In this document: one piece after another, positions 1 through 6,212 of the stretch
Position numbering within the stretch: the stretch's first letter is position 1
Layout of the letters: each line of letters opens with the position of its first letter
Assembly: GCA_946479125.1 (NCBI GenBank)
Contig: CAMLET010000187.1
Coordinates: 1-6,630, forward strand
Source of the DNA: an uncultured Flavobacteriales bacterium
GTDB taxonomy: Bacteria; Bacteroidota; Bacteroidia; Flavobacteriales; Crocinitomicaceae
DNA: 6,630 nt
Reading direction: 5' to 3'
Position numbers and translations under genes: made by a program
The notes under the pieces: generated by a model
What the model was told of the DNA's origin: nothing
Database searches by the model: none
Seen by the model: only the letters and a program-made list of their open reading frames with translations

Positions 1-132
1 AAGGAAAAAACTCCAGTCAAACACCTTAACGTAAATTCCAATTATGTTGTATTCCTGAAGCGAAAAGATAGTAAATGGCCTTATTTCGCATCTTTCCTGG
101 CTAATAGTCGCTGGATGGCAAAGCTTAAATAG
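1..132 (+). CDS. C-terminal fragment of an unrecognised protein (5' end outside window)
   Basis: Frame 1 is open from the first base to a TAG at 130-132, giving 43 residues that end in SRWMAKLK. The tail is basic and aromatic-rich (FLKRKDSKWPYFASFL), with no motif I can assign to a family. The reading is supported by continuous openness to the window edge and codon use similar to the neighbours. A stretch this short could be open by chance, so the call is moderate. No function is proposed. The next gene starts 72 bases downstream behind its own probable operator, so the two are probably not a single tightly coupled unit. Confidence 0.5.
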   Translation, partial: KEKTPVKHLNVNSNYVVFLKRKDSKWPYFASFLANSRWMAKLK

Positions 133-148
133 TGCAAAAATTGATTGC

Positions 149-165
149 TTGGTTTGGAAAACCAA
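149..165. repeat. 7-bp inverted repeat, 3-base loop, after the partial gene
   Basis: TTGGTTT (149-155) and AAACCAA (159-165) are perfect complements around the loop GGA. It lies 16 bases after the stop codon of the partial upstream gene, where a terminator would be expected, but no T-run follows (TAAATG). It is therefore a poor intrinsic terminator and may only be a 3'-end stabilising hairpin or a protein-binding site. It sits 5 bases from the larger palindrome at 171-204. Confidence 0.4.
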
Positions 166-170
166 TAAAT

Positions 171-204
171 GTTGACTAAATTAGTCTACTAATTATTTGT
201 CAAC
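171..204. promoter_or_regulatory. Two-part inverted repeat abutting the Fic start codon; probable operator
   Basis: The outer arms GTTGAC (171-176) and GTCAAC (199-204) are exact reverse complements. Inside them AATTAGT (179-185) and ACTAATT (188-194) are a second exact pair around the loop CT. The arms are separated by 2 bases on the left and 4 on the right, so the element is a nearly symmetric 34-base palindrome. Its last base directly precedes the ATG at 205. The left arm contains TTGACT, which resembles a -35 element, so a bound repressor would cover the promoter or the translation start. The downstream gene encodes a helix-turn-helix domain, which makes self-regulation the simplest inference. 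In RNA the same sequence could fold and hide the start codon. Confidence 0.55.
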
Positions 205-1272
205 ATGAGTTTATCAGTTCTTCTTTCCGAAGCAAGAGTAGCGAAAGGGTTTACTTTTCGTATGTTATCTCAGCATACGCTGATAGACGTTGGTTTGTTG
301 AACAAATACGAGAAAGGTGAGCGTGTTCCATCAAAAAAACATCTCGATGAGCTTATAAAAACGCTGGAATTGAATAATCAGGAAGTAAAAACGGCTTGGT
401 TATCTGAACGCATTTATGCCCTTTTGGAAGATGAAGATTTTCCAAAAGAAGCCCTTCATTTGGCGGAACAACGGGTAGAATATAATCGTTCTAGAAAGCA
501 GGAATCCTTTGGTTCAATTCCACAAGATTTAGAATTGCTTTTGAATCAGCTTAATGAGTTACAACGTAAATGGTCAGAAATGAAACCATTGAATGCAACT
601 CAACTGCGCAAGATGGAAGAGTATTTCAATTTGAATTATACTTATGAAAGTAACAGAATAGAAGGAAATACCTTAACACTTCAGGAAACGCATTTGATTA
701 TCAATGATGGAATAACCGTTGGTGGAAAATCCATGCGAGAACACCTTGAAGCTGTGAATCACTCTGAAGCAATTGCATTTTTGTCAGAAATGGTAAAGGA
801 AAAGATAGCGTTCACAGAACGCAGTCTAAAGCAGATTCATTACCTGATTCTGAAAGGAATTGACAGAGAAAATGCTGGTGTTTACCGTTCAATAGGAGTT
901 CGTATTTCAGGAAGTACACATCTTCCCCCTGAACCATACTTGTTGCAACGCCTGATGGAAGAGGTTTTCGAGTATTATGAAGAACACAGGAAGTTACTGC
1001 ATCCGGTGGTGCTGGCAGCAGAAATGCATGAAAGAATCGTAAGAATTCACCCTTTTGTGGATGGGAACGGAAGAACTACAAGACTGGTTATGAATCTTAT
1101 TCTGATGCAAAATGGTTATCCTATTGCCAATATAAAAGGAGACATTTCCAACAGAATGAAGTATTACGCAGCTCTTGAATCAGCCCCAACGGATGAAAGG
1201 CATAGTTTTCTTTTGTTTATCGCAGAAGCACTTATTGAATCTTTGAACGAACATATTGAATTAAGTAAATAA
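205..1272 (+). CDS. Fic-family protein with N-terminal Cro/C1-type helix-turn-helix (predicted AMP transferase)
   Basis: Fic enzymes usually transfer AMP from ATP to a hydroxyl on a target protein, in the cytoplasm. The core motif IHPFVDGNGRTTR is complete at residues 281-293, with catalytic His282, Asp286 and Asn288 and phosphate-binding Arg290 and Arg293. The segment around GSTHLPPEP (236-244) fits the flap that holds the target. SNRIEG (149-154) matches the inhibitory helix signature [S/T]xxxE[G/N], with Glu153 as the residue that blocks ATP. Its place before the Fic core makes this a class II, self-inhibited Fic protein. Residues 5-53 read as an XRE-like helix-turn-helix (LLSEARVAKGFTF, then NKYEKGERVPSKKHL), followed by a charged linker of about 50 residues. 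ATG 205 is the only ATG between the in-frame stop at 190-192 and the helix-turn-helix, so the start is well fixed. No Shine-Dalgarno is visible. The gene looks monocistronic, with a palindrome before it and a terminator after it. The target protein is unknown. Confidence 0.93.
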   Translation: MSLSVLLSEARVAKGFTFRMLSQHTLIDVGLLNKYEKGERVPSKKHLDELIKTLELNNQEVKTAWLSERIYALLEDEDFPKEALHLAEQRVEYNRSRKQESFGSIPQDLELLLNQLNELQRKWSEMKPLNATQLRKMEEYFNLNYTYESNRIEGNTLTLQETHLIINDGITVGGKSMREHLEAVNHSEAIAFLSEMVKEKIAFTERSLKQIHYLILKGIDRENAGVYRSIGVRISGSTHLPPEPYLLQRLMEEVFEYYEEHRKLLHPVVLAAEMHERIVRIHPFVDGNGRTTRLVMNLILMQNGYPIANIKGDISNRMKYYAALESAPTDERHSFLLFIAEALIESLNEHIELSK

Positions 1273-1273
1273 G

Positions 1274-1327
1274 AATCCTATTGCATTGGCTTTGAATGTA
1301 GTTGAAAATGCAATAGGATTTTATCTA
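1274..1327 (+). terminator. Intrinsic terminator of the Fic gene
   Basis: A perfect 14-bp stem is formed by 1274-1287 and 1307-1320 (AATCCTATTGCATT against AATGCAATAGGATT), with a 19-base loop. It starts 2 bases after the stop codon, and the T-rich tract TTATCTATTTTT follows the second arm. The loop is long and the stem A+T-rich, but the length and perfection of the pairing make chance unlikely. It isolates the Fic gene from the lipoprotein gene downstream. Confidence 0.8.
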
Positions 1328-1368
1328 TTTTTGGCGTACTTATTGTTTTGAACAGACTCAATTAAAAA

Positions 1369-1385
1369 ATCTGTCTTTGACAGAT
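1369..1385. promoter_or_regulatory. Palindrome ATCTGTC-TTT-GACAGAT upstream of the NlpE-like gene
   Basis: There are perfect 7-bp arms at 1369-1375 and 1379-1385 around TTT, with the right arm ending 35 bases before the ATG at 1421. The centre and right arm contain TTTGACA (1376-1382), which resembles a -33/-35 element. TTTG at 1402-1405 lies where the -7 element would be, but the preceding bases do not match TAnn. A third related half-site, ACAGA (1352-1356), could pair with TCTGT in the left arm instead. It may be an operator over the lipoprotein promoter. No T-run follows, so it is not a terminator. Confidence 0.4.
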
Positions 1386-1420
1386 AAACAACACACTCTT
1401 CTTTGTAAATTAGACACAAG

Positions 1421-1900
1421 ATGAAAAAGCAAGTTTGGATAAGCCTTGGACTAACGTCGATAATTCTTTTATCTTCTTGTATTGAACACAAGAAAAAGGA
1501 AAAACCAAGTAGTAAAGCTCCTGTTAGCAAGGAGGAAAGCAAGTTTGTTGCAGATAAAGATTATAAGGTTTTACGTATTTATTCGGGTAGAATTCCGTGT
1601 GCTGATTGTTCAGGAATAGAACAACGCTTAGTTCTTAAAGGAGATACAATGGGTATTTACCGTTTAACTGAAGTTTACAGAAATGCAACTGAGGATGGTG
1701 ATGCCACTATCGTTTCAACTGGTGAATGGAAGATAAAGAACACTGAAAAAGAAAGAAAGATATTCCTTTCTCAGGGTCATTTAGGCGATTCAATTCGAAC
1801 TGCTTCATATGTTTTTACAGACAAGAAACTGGTACAAAAAAGCATCGATGATGAAACCATTACCTCTGCCTGGAATTATACGCTTCGAAGATCGAAATAA
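1421..1900 (+). CDS. NlpE N-terminal-domain-like lipoprotein
   Basis: This is a predicted envelope lipoprotein of 159 residues. Residues 1-19 form a short basic and hydrophobic signal peptide, ending in the lipobox LSSC with Cys20 as the lipidated residue. A lysine-rich, probably disordered tether (about 23-46) follows. The folded part, about 48-159, matches the NlpE N-terminal barrel: YSGRIPCADCSGIEQRL carries the family's CxxC (Cys60, Cys63), followed by LVLKGDTMGIYRL and a STGEWKI strand. In Escherichia coli, NlpE signals surface contact, copper and lipoprotein-trafficking stress to the Cpx system, but that protein is longer and has a second OB-fold domain, absent here. Single-domain forms are common in Bacteroidota and their role is unsettled, so copper or stress sensing is only an inference. 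The ATG at 1421 gives a normal lipoprotein signal. No Shine-Dalgarno is present. The gene converges on the acyltransferase operon, with only 15 bases between the two stop codons. Confidence 0.87.
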   Translation: MKKQVWISLGLTSIILLSSCIEHKKKEKPSSKAPVSKEESKFVADKDYKVLRIYSGRIPCADCSGIEQRLVLKGDTMGIYRLTEVYRNATEDGDATIVSTGEWKIKNTEKERKIFLSQGHLGDSIRTASYVFTDKKLVQKSIDDETITSAWNYTLRRSK

Positions 1901-1915
1901 GAATTTACAGCTGAT

Positions 1916-3358
1916 TTAGGGTATCACTAACACTTGTCCAATCTTTATCACATCCGATCTCAACTTATTTGCCGATTTGATTTTTGCAACCGTTGTGTGG
2001 TTTTTTCTTGCAATTTCTGAAAGTGTATCCCCCGAACGAACTGTGTAACGCTTGTTCTTAACAGGCGGTTTTTTTACAGGCGGAGTTGTTCCGATTGTAT
2101 CTGAAATCGGTGCTGTGGTTTCGTATACTTTTCCCGGAATGTCAATTGTCGTTCTGCTTTTTCGTAAAGCGTTCAATGTGTTTTCAATGGAAACAGCAAT
2201 GAATTCACCTTTTATCGCATAACCTTCATTTGTTAAGTGAACATTGTCGCTTTTAGCATAACCCAATTGTTCCCAGGTTTTAATGGTTCTTAATCCTCCT
2301 GAACAATCATACCAATTCCAAAACATGCAGTTATTAGCTTGCGCAATAGAATCCATTACTTCTCTGAAAATTGGTCCTGCGGTTATATAATGCCCTTTGT
2401 AATACAAATCTTGTGTAGAGGTAAGAACAACAATTACATTTGGATTAATAGCTCTGAATTTGGCAATTGCACGTTCTGTTTGACCAACGATCTTTGGATT
2501 GACCTCGTTGTGATACATAATGTCGTTTGTACCAAAATCAAGAATAACGATATCCGGATTTAAATATTGAGCTTGTTGTTCAGCTTTTGTAAGTGAAAGA
2601 ACAGAACTCATTGCCGCCGCTCCAACGCCTAATGAATGGTAAACAACACCACCCTGATCTTTCTTTTCGATATCAATTCCGTAAAAGCGGAAATAGTTTC
2701 CTGTTCCGTTTGGTTTAACCTGAATGGTTGAAATTCCGCCAACGTAATTAAAACGAATTGCGTGTTTCAATTCTGACTTTACACATTCGCTTTTTGGAAA
2801 AGAAAATAACTGTCCGTTTACCAAAACATCGAAACCAAAACTCAAAGAATCAATTTCTGTAAACAGTGTAATATCATAAGATGCTGAATTCAACGGTTCT
2901 TTCATTTCAAAACCGAGCGTGGCATTCAAATCTGAAGTTTCTACGCTCATTCCACAAACGCCAAGCGGAACTTTTGCCGGTGCGATATAACTTTTCGCCC
3001 ATTTCCAAACTCCTGTTTTGGTACTTGTATATAACGCCGAATTGTATGAATCTGCAGCAATGTAATTGAAGATCATTCCCAAGCCACCATCGCCGTAATT
3101 TTCTTGCAGCATTTTACGTGCTACTTTGGTTGGTCTTCCAGCCTGAATATGACTTCCGCCGTAATGAAAAATTACTACTTCGTTGCTGTCTACATTCTCA
3201 AATTGAGTTAGAAAACGAGCTCCAACTTCCGGATTAGTAAATTGAAAATAAGCATAGTTTGTATCAATGTGCAATTGTTTGTACAAACTGTCATTCGATA
3301 TCTGTGCTTGAGCTGATAAAGTAAAAAGTAAAAAGAAGATTGCTGCTAATTGTCTCAT
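1916..3358 (-). CDS. Secreted SGNH/GDSL-type hydrolase or O-acyltransferase with C-terminal LysM domain
   Basis: Third gene of the operon, 480 residues. Residues 1-19 are a Sec signal peptide (LLFTLSAQAQ), so the protein works in the periplasm or outside the cell. SGNH blocks are visible in order: block I HYGGSHIQ with candidate nucleophile Ser69, a block II-like glycine at SLGVG (242-246), block III FGTNDI with Asn278, and block V DNVHLT with Asp371 and His374. A β-rich insertion (about 140-235) separates blocks I and II. The linker 402-435 is rich in Thr and Pro with repeated PPVK, and residues 437-480 form one LysM domain (YTVRSGDTLSEIA to GQVLVIP), which binds GlcNAc-containing glycans. 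Block I has Gly68 where related proteins usually read GDSH. SGNH enzymes of this sort add or remove acetyl esters on glycans. Its ATG overlaps the upstream stop as ATGA, indicating translational coupling. It could be an esterase rather than a transferase. Confidence 0.88.
   Translation of the reverse strand: MRQLAAIFFLLFTLSAQAQISNDSLYKQLHIDTNYAYFQFTNPEVGARFLTQFENVDSNEVVIFHYGGSHIQAGRPTKVARKMLQENYGDGGLGMIFNYIAADSYNSALYTSTKTGVWKWAKSYIAPAKVPLGVCGMSVETSDLNATLGFEMKEPLNSASYDITLFTEIDSLSFGFDVLVNGQLFSFPKSECVKSELKHAIRFNYVGGISTIQVKPNGTGNYFRFYGIDIEKKDQGGVVYHSLGVGAAAMSSVLSLTKAEQQAQYLNPDIVILDFGTNDIMYHNEVNPKIVGQTERAIAKFRAINPNVIVVLTSTQDLYYKGHYITAGPIFREVMDSIAQANNCMFWNWYDCSGGLRTIKTWEQLGYAKSDNVHLTNEGYAIKGEFIAVSIENTLNALRKSRTTIDIPGKVYETTAPISDTIGTTPPVKKPPVKNKRYTVRSGDTLSEIARKNHTTVAKIKSANKLRSDVIKIGQVLVIP
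2049..2075 (+). terminator. Plus-strand terminator-like hairpin inside the convergent SGNH-LysM gene
   Basis: CGCTTGTT (2049-2056) and AACAGGCG (2060-2067) form an 8-bp stem with one G-U pair and the loop CTT. One G and then seven T residues (2069-2075) follow, the standard layout of an intrinsic terminator for plus-strand transcription. It lies about 150 bases past the stop of the NlpE-like gene, which has no clear terminator of its own. It falls in the part of the SGNH gene that encodes the lysine/proline linker, so the T-run is also the antisense of lysine codons, and part of the signal could be a by-product of coding. Confidence 0.5.
2061..2083. repeat. Direct repeat ACAGGCGG in the linker-coding region
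   Basis: ACAGGCGG occurs at 2061-2068 and again at 2076-2083, 15 bases apart and therefore in frame. On the minus strand it encodes the two PPVK units of the linker between the SGNH and LysM domains. It probably arose by a small in-frame duplication and may vary in copy number between strains. Confidence 0.5.
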
Positions 3359-4755
3359 GGAGTTACTATGCTGTCTGGCTCTTCAGGTTTTACAATATTC
3401 GTTTTTACAGTATCGGCAGTTGGAACGTTCGAAATTGGATTTCCACCACCTTTATTAGTTGCCAAACGTTTCATTAATGAAATACTTCCATTACCCATAG
3501 CTCCGTACATTCCAATGGCGAAGATCAAATCGTTGATCTTGTTGTCTTCAATCAATTGAATGAGGTTATGGTTTGAGTAACGTAAATCAACAACATAAAT
3601 TTCTTCGTAATGGCTAACCATGTAAACCGTAAATGCATTTCCGTAAGAGTTCTTCACAATTACACATTTCCTGCCATTCTTTGTTGTGGTAGTAAATTTC
3701 GTTAATGGATTATCGCCTCCAATAAAGGTTGAATACATGTTTCCACCAGAACTAGTGTGGTAAAACAGTTTACATTTCTTCGGATTGTTGAAGTTATTTG
3801 GATTGTATATCAATCCCGTTGCAGCAACTTTCGGAATGTAGTATGTAAACGTATCCGGATGTTCCTTCACACTCAGGTCGCGCGTATGCTGATACATACT
3901 TCCAAGGAAACCATATTTGGTACGTTTATCCATTTTGTCTAATGGAACCGGAGTTAAACCGGCACTTTTACAAAATGCAACATAACCGTAATATGCTCCC
4001 AATGCGTTCCAATGGTGATCTGTTCCGAAATACATTTTTTCATTTCCGTGATTGTTCATTTCACCAATTACATCGCTGAAAATGGCACCATTGGTCAAGT
4101 TAGAGCGAATTGCATAAAGTGTGGCTTGCTGTAAACCGTTGTATTTTCTATACTTTGCAACCGGAATAAATGCTGAAGAAAGAGGTGCAACACAAGAGAA
4201 TACGCGAGCTTTGCCTTTCAGCTTATCAGCATATTCGCTAACCATCCCTGCATATTTTTTCGACATCACCTTGCTACCACCGTTCAAAGCGTAAACAGAG
4301 CCGTCGAGAATCAATAGATCTCCTGAGTATTGTTCCTGGAATTCGTCCAAAAATTCCGGAGCTACAACTTTATTCTTATCTCCCTTAGGAGCTTTGACAA
4401 TTGGTTGTTTTTTAGGCTTGAATATTTTTCCCTCCTTGTTTTCAATATGTATACCCTTGTATTGACGAATCATATCAGCTATGGAAACAAATACATTTCT
4501 GAAAACGAACTGGTCATCCATGAATTCATCGATGCTGTCTGAATATTTGTCAAATGCTTTGGTATAATCTACGTAGTTATTTATGAAAGAGCCATCATGA
4601 CCAAGACCAACGCTGTCTGTATTAAATTCAGGATACTGTGCGAGTCTTCTCTTCTCTTCGTATGAAATTTTTTGTGGAAACTTCATTCTAACCACATAAG
4701 TTGCTAGTCCCGAAAAAATGACCGCAAGAAATAGTATAACGTTAACGTACTTCAT
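3355..4755 (-). CDS. DHHW/AlgJ-X-like membrane-anchored protein, predicted glycan O-acetylation partner
   Basis: Second gene of the operon, 466 residues. A single N-terminal membrane segment (about 4-21) with little before it suggests an inner-membrane anchor and a periplasmic catalytic domain. The signature TDHHWN (245-250) marks the DHHW family, related to AlgJ and AlgX, in which an Asp-x-His pair acts with a distant serine in acetyl transfer. The matching serine here is probably Ser370 in VKNSYGNAF, followed by a VVDLRYS segment (388-394) typical of the family. Asn369 stands where DSY or DSF is usual. The C-terminal tail (about 436-466) is rich in Gly, Asn, Pro and Thr and is likely disordered. 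The start overlaps the MBOAT stop by one base (TAATG), and the stop overlaps the next start by four, so all three proteins are made together. It is expected to take acyl groups delivered by the MBOAT protein; the glycan acceptor is not known. Confidence 0.87.
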   Translation of the reverse strand: MKYVNVILFLAVIFSGLATYVVRMKFPQKISYEEKRRLAQYPEFNTDSVGLGHDGSFINNYVDYTKAFDKYSDSIDEFMDDQFVFRNVFVSIADMIRQYKGIHIENKEGKIFKPKKQPIVKAPKGDKNKVVAPEFLDEFQEQYSGDLLILDGSVYALNGGSKVMSKKYAGMVSEYADKLKGKARVFSCVAPLSSAFIPVAKYRKYNGLQQATLYAIRSNLTNGAIFSDVIGEMNNHGNEKMYFGTDHHWNALGAYYGYVAFCKSAGLTPVPLDKMDKRTKYGFLGSMYQHTRDLSVKEHPDTFTYYIPKVAATGLIYNPNNFNNPKKCKLFYHTSSGGNMYSTFIGGDNPLTKFTTTTKNGRKCVIVKNSYGNAFTVYMVSHYEEIYVVDLRYSNHNLIQLIEDNKINDLIFAIGMYGAMGNGSISLMKRLATNKGGGNPISNVPTADTVKTNIVKPEEPDSIVTP

Positions 4756-6158
4756 TAGAATCGGAAATAAATAAATGGATTATAACTAGATCCAACCAAA
4801 AATGCGGTAGATACCAGAATGAAAATCAGATTGAACGCAGGGCTTAAAGCATTATAGAATTTAGCACTTCCTTTGTTGATCTTAGATTCTTCAGTAAATA
4901 TTTCATTCCATGGAATACATAAGAGAACGACCAGTACAAACCAATACAGATGGCCAACTACATCGGTAACGAAATCGGGTCCAATGGGCTTTTTGGAAGC
5001 AAATAATTTCCCTAGAAAGTCGATGAGTTCGTCCCTATCCGTGAAGTAGAAAATCCCTCTACTGAAAACGATTAGAATCAATGTGTAAGTGTGACGAAGA
5101 ATTCGTGGTGTTTTCACCAGGACTTTTTCCAGCAGTTTTTCAATGATCATGAAGAAGCCGAAATAGGCACCCCAAAGCAAGAAGTTCCAACTTGCACCAT
5201 GCCAAATTCCGGTGAGCAACCAAACAATAAAGATGTTTCTCAATTGAAATTTGCGGTTTCCGCCTAACGGAATGTACACGTAATCACGGAAGAAACGACC
5301 TAAGGATATATGCCACCTACGGTAAAAATCTCCACAAGAAATGGCGGCGTAAGGATGCTTAAAGTTCTCATCGAAATGGAAACCTAACATTCGCGCTAAA
5401 CCAATGGCCATGTCTGAATATCCACTAAAGTCAAAATAGATTTGTATCGAAAACATGGTGATTCCAAACCAAGCTTCATAACTAGATAAGTCATAGAGTC
5501 CGGTATCGAGATATTTTTGAACAAGCTCGCCAGCAATATTGGCAATGAAGATTTTCTTAAACAAACCAAAACAAAAGCGATTGATTCCGTAAGAAATGTC
5601 CGACCATTTTACTTTTCGGTCATCCAGTTCATCGTGAATTTTACTGTAACGAATGATAGGTCCTGCAACCAAATGCGGAAACATACTGATACAAACCAGG
5701 AAATTGATTGGTTTTCGTTGAGCTGGTGTATCCCCTCTGTAAACATCAACGAGATAGGCAATTACCTGAAAAGAGTAAAAGGAAATTCCGATAGGTAAGC
5801 TGTTCATTGGTCGTGTACCTTTTGGCAATGGAACTAACCAATTAATATTATCCCAAATAAATCCGCCGTATTTAAACCCTATCAATAAACTAAGATTGAC
5901 AAGAATACCAAAGATTAGAGCGGCTTTGGCTTTGCCTTTACTTTTCTGTTTAAGTCGTTCAATAAGTACTCCTACTCCATAATCGAACACTGCAGTTAAC
6001 AGCATGAGGAACAACCACAAAGGTTCTCCCCAGGCGTAAAATATCAACGAGAATAGAATGATGACAATGTTTCTGTAAACGATGTTTTTCGTTGCGAAAT
6101 AGGCCAATAAAAATATCGGTAAGAAAGCGTACAGAAATGTTAAACTCGAAAAAACCAT
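4755..6158 (-). CDS. MBOAT-family O-acyltransferase, AlgI-like
   Basis: First gene of the operon, 467 residues, a multi-pass inner-membrane protein with many hydrophobic segments from residue 1 to the end. The length is normal for AlgI, DltB or PatA-type proteins. Family motifs appear in order: LPIGISFYSFQ (121-131), FPHLVAGPIIR (160-170), YFDFSGYSDMAIG (241-253), GDFYRRWHISL (276-286, usually DFWRRWH) with His283, RDYVYIPLGGNR (291-302), and GIWHGASWNF (317-326) with the putative catalytic His320. Such proteins take an acyl group, usually acetyl, from a cytoplasmic donor and pass it to periplasmic partners that modify a polysaccharide. The two following genes encode such partners. The start MVFSSLTFLYAFLP matches the usual family N-terminus, which supports ATG 6158. 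No Shine-Dalgarno is seen. Neither the acyl group nor the glycan can be read from sequence. Confidence 0.94.
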   Translation of the reverse strand: MVFSSLTFLYAFLPIFLLAYFATKNIVYRNIVIILFSLIFYAWGEPLWLFLMLLTAVFDYGVGVLIERLKQKSKGKAKAALIFGILVNLSLLIGFKYGGFIWDNINWLVPLPKGTRPMNSLPIGISFYSFQVIAYLVDVYRGDTPAQRKPINFLVCISMFPHLVAGPIIRYSKIHDELDDRKVKWSDISYGINRFCFGLFKKIFIANIAGELVQKYLDTGLYDLSSYEAWFGITMFSIQIYFDFSGYSDMAIGLARMLGFHFDENFKHPYAAISCGDFYRRWHISLGRFFRDYVYIPLGGNRKFQLRNIFIVWLLTGIWHGASWNFLLWGAYFGFFMIIEKLLEKVLVKTPRILRHTYTLILIVFSRGIFYFTDRDELIDFLGKLFASKKPIGPDFVTDVVGHLYWFVLVVLLCIPWNEIFTEESKINKGSAKFYNALSPAFNLIFILVSTAFLVGSSYNPFIYFRF

Positions 6159-6204
6159 GTAATGCGATAAAATACAGTGCTATACCATCTGAAAAATGGG
6201 TTTG

Positions 6205-6212
6205 CAAAAATA
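6205..6212 (-). promoter_or_regulatory. Bacteroidota-type -7 box upstream of the acyltransferase operon
   Basis: On the minus strand these bases read TATTTTTG, an exact match to the Bacteroidota -7 consensus TAnnTTTG. They lie about 47 bases before the operon's ATG at 6158, which would leave a leader of roughly 40 bases. No TTG was found at the expected -33 distance, and an eight-base match in A+T-rich DNA can occur by chance, so this is only a likely promoter. Confidence 0.4.

Noticed and set aside
190..199. TAATTATTTG as a Bacteroidota -7 promoter box for the Fic gene
   Set aside because: The spacing between TA and TTTG is four bases instead of two, and it is within 6 bases of the ATG. It is better explained as part of the palindrome.
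205..1272. Fic gene as the toxin half of a two-gene toxin-antitoxin pair
   Set aside because: No small antitoxin frame adjoins it, and the inhibitory motif is already inside the protein, as expected for a class II self-inhibited Fic.
1321..1542. 73-residue minus-strand open frame opposite the lipoprotein start
   Set aside because: It overlaps the well-supported NlpE-like gene and its upstream region, has no recognisable domain, and runs antisense to a real signal peptide and lipobox.
1884..1896. Hairpin TTCGA-AGA-TCGAA at the end of the lipoprotein gene
   Set aside because: The stem is only 5 bp, lies within coding sequence, and has no T-run on either strand, so it does not serve as a terminator for either convergent gene.
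5517..5798. 93-residue plus-strand open frame
   Set aside because: It lies wholly inside the MBOAT gene on the opposite strand, whose motifs are intact across this stretch. It has no family features and looks like a shadow.
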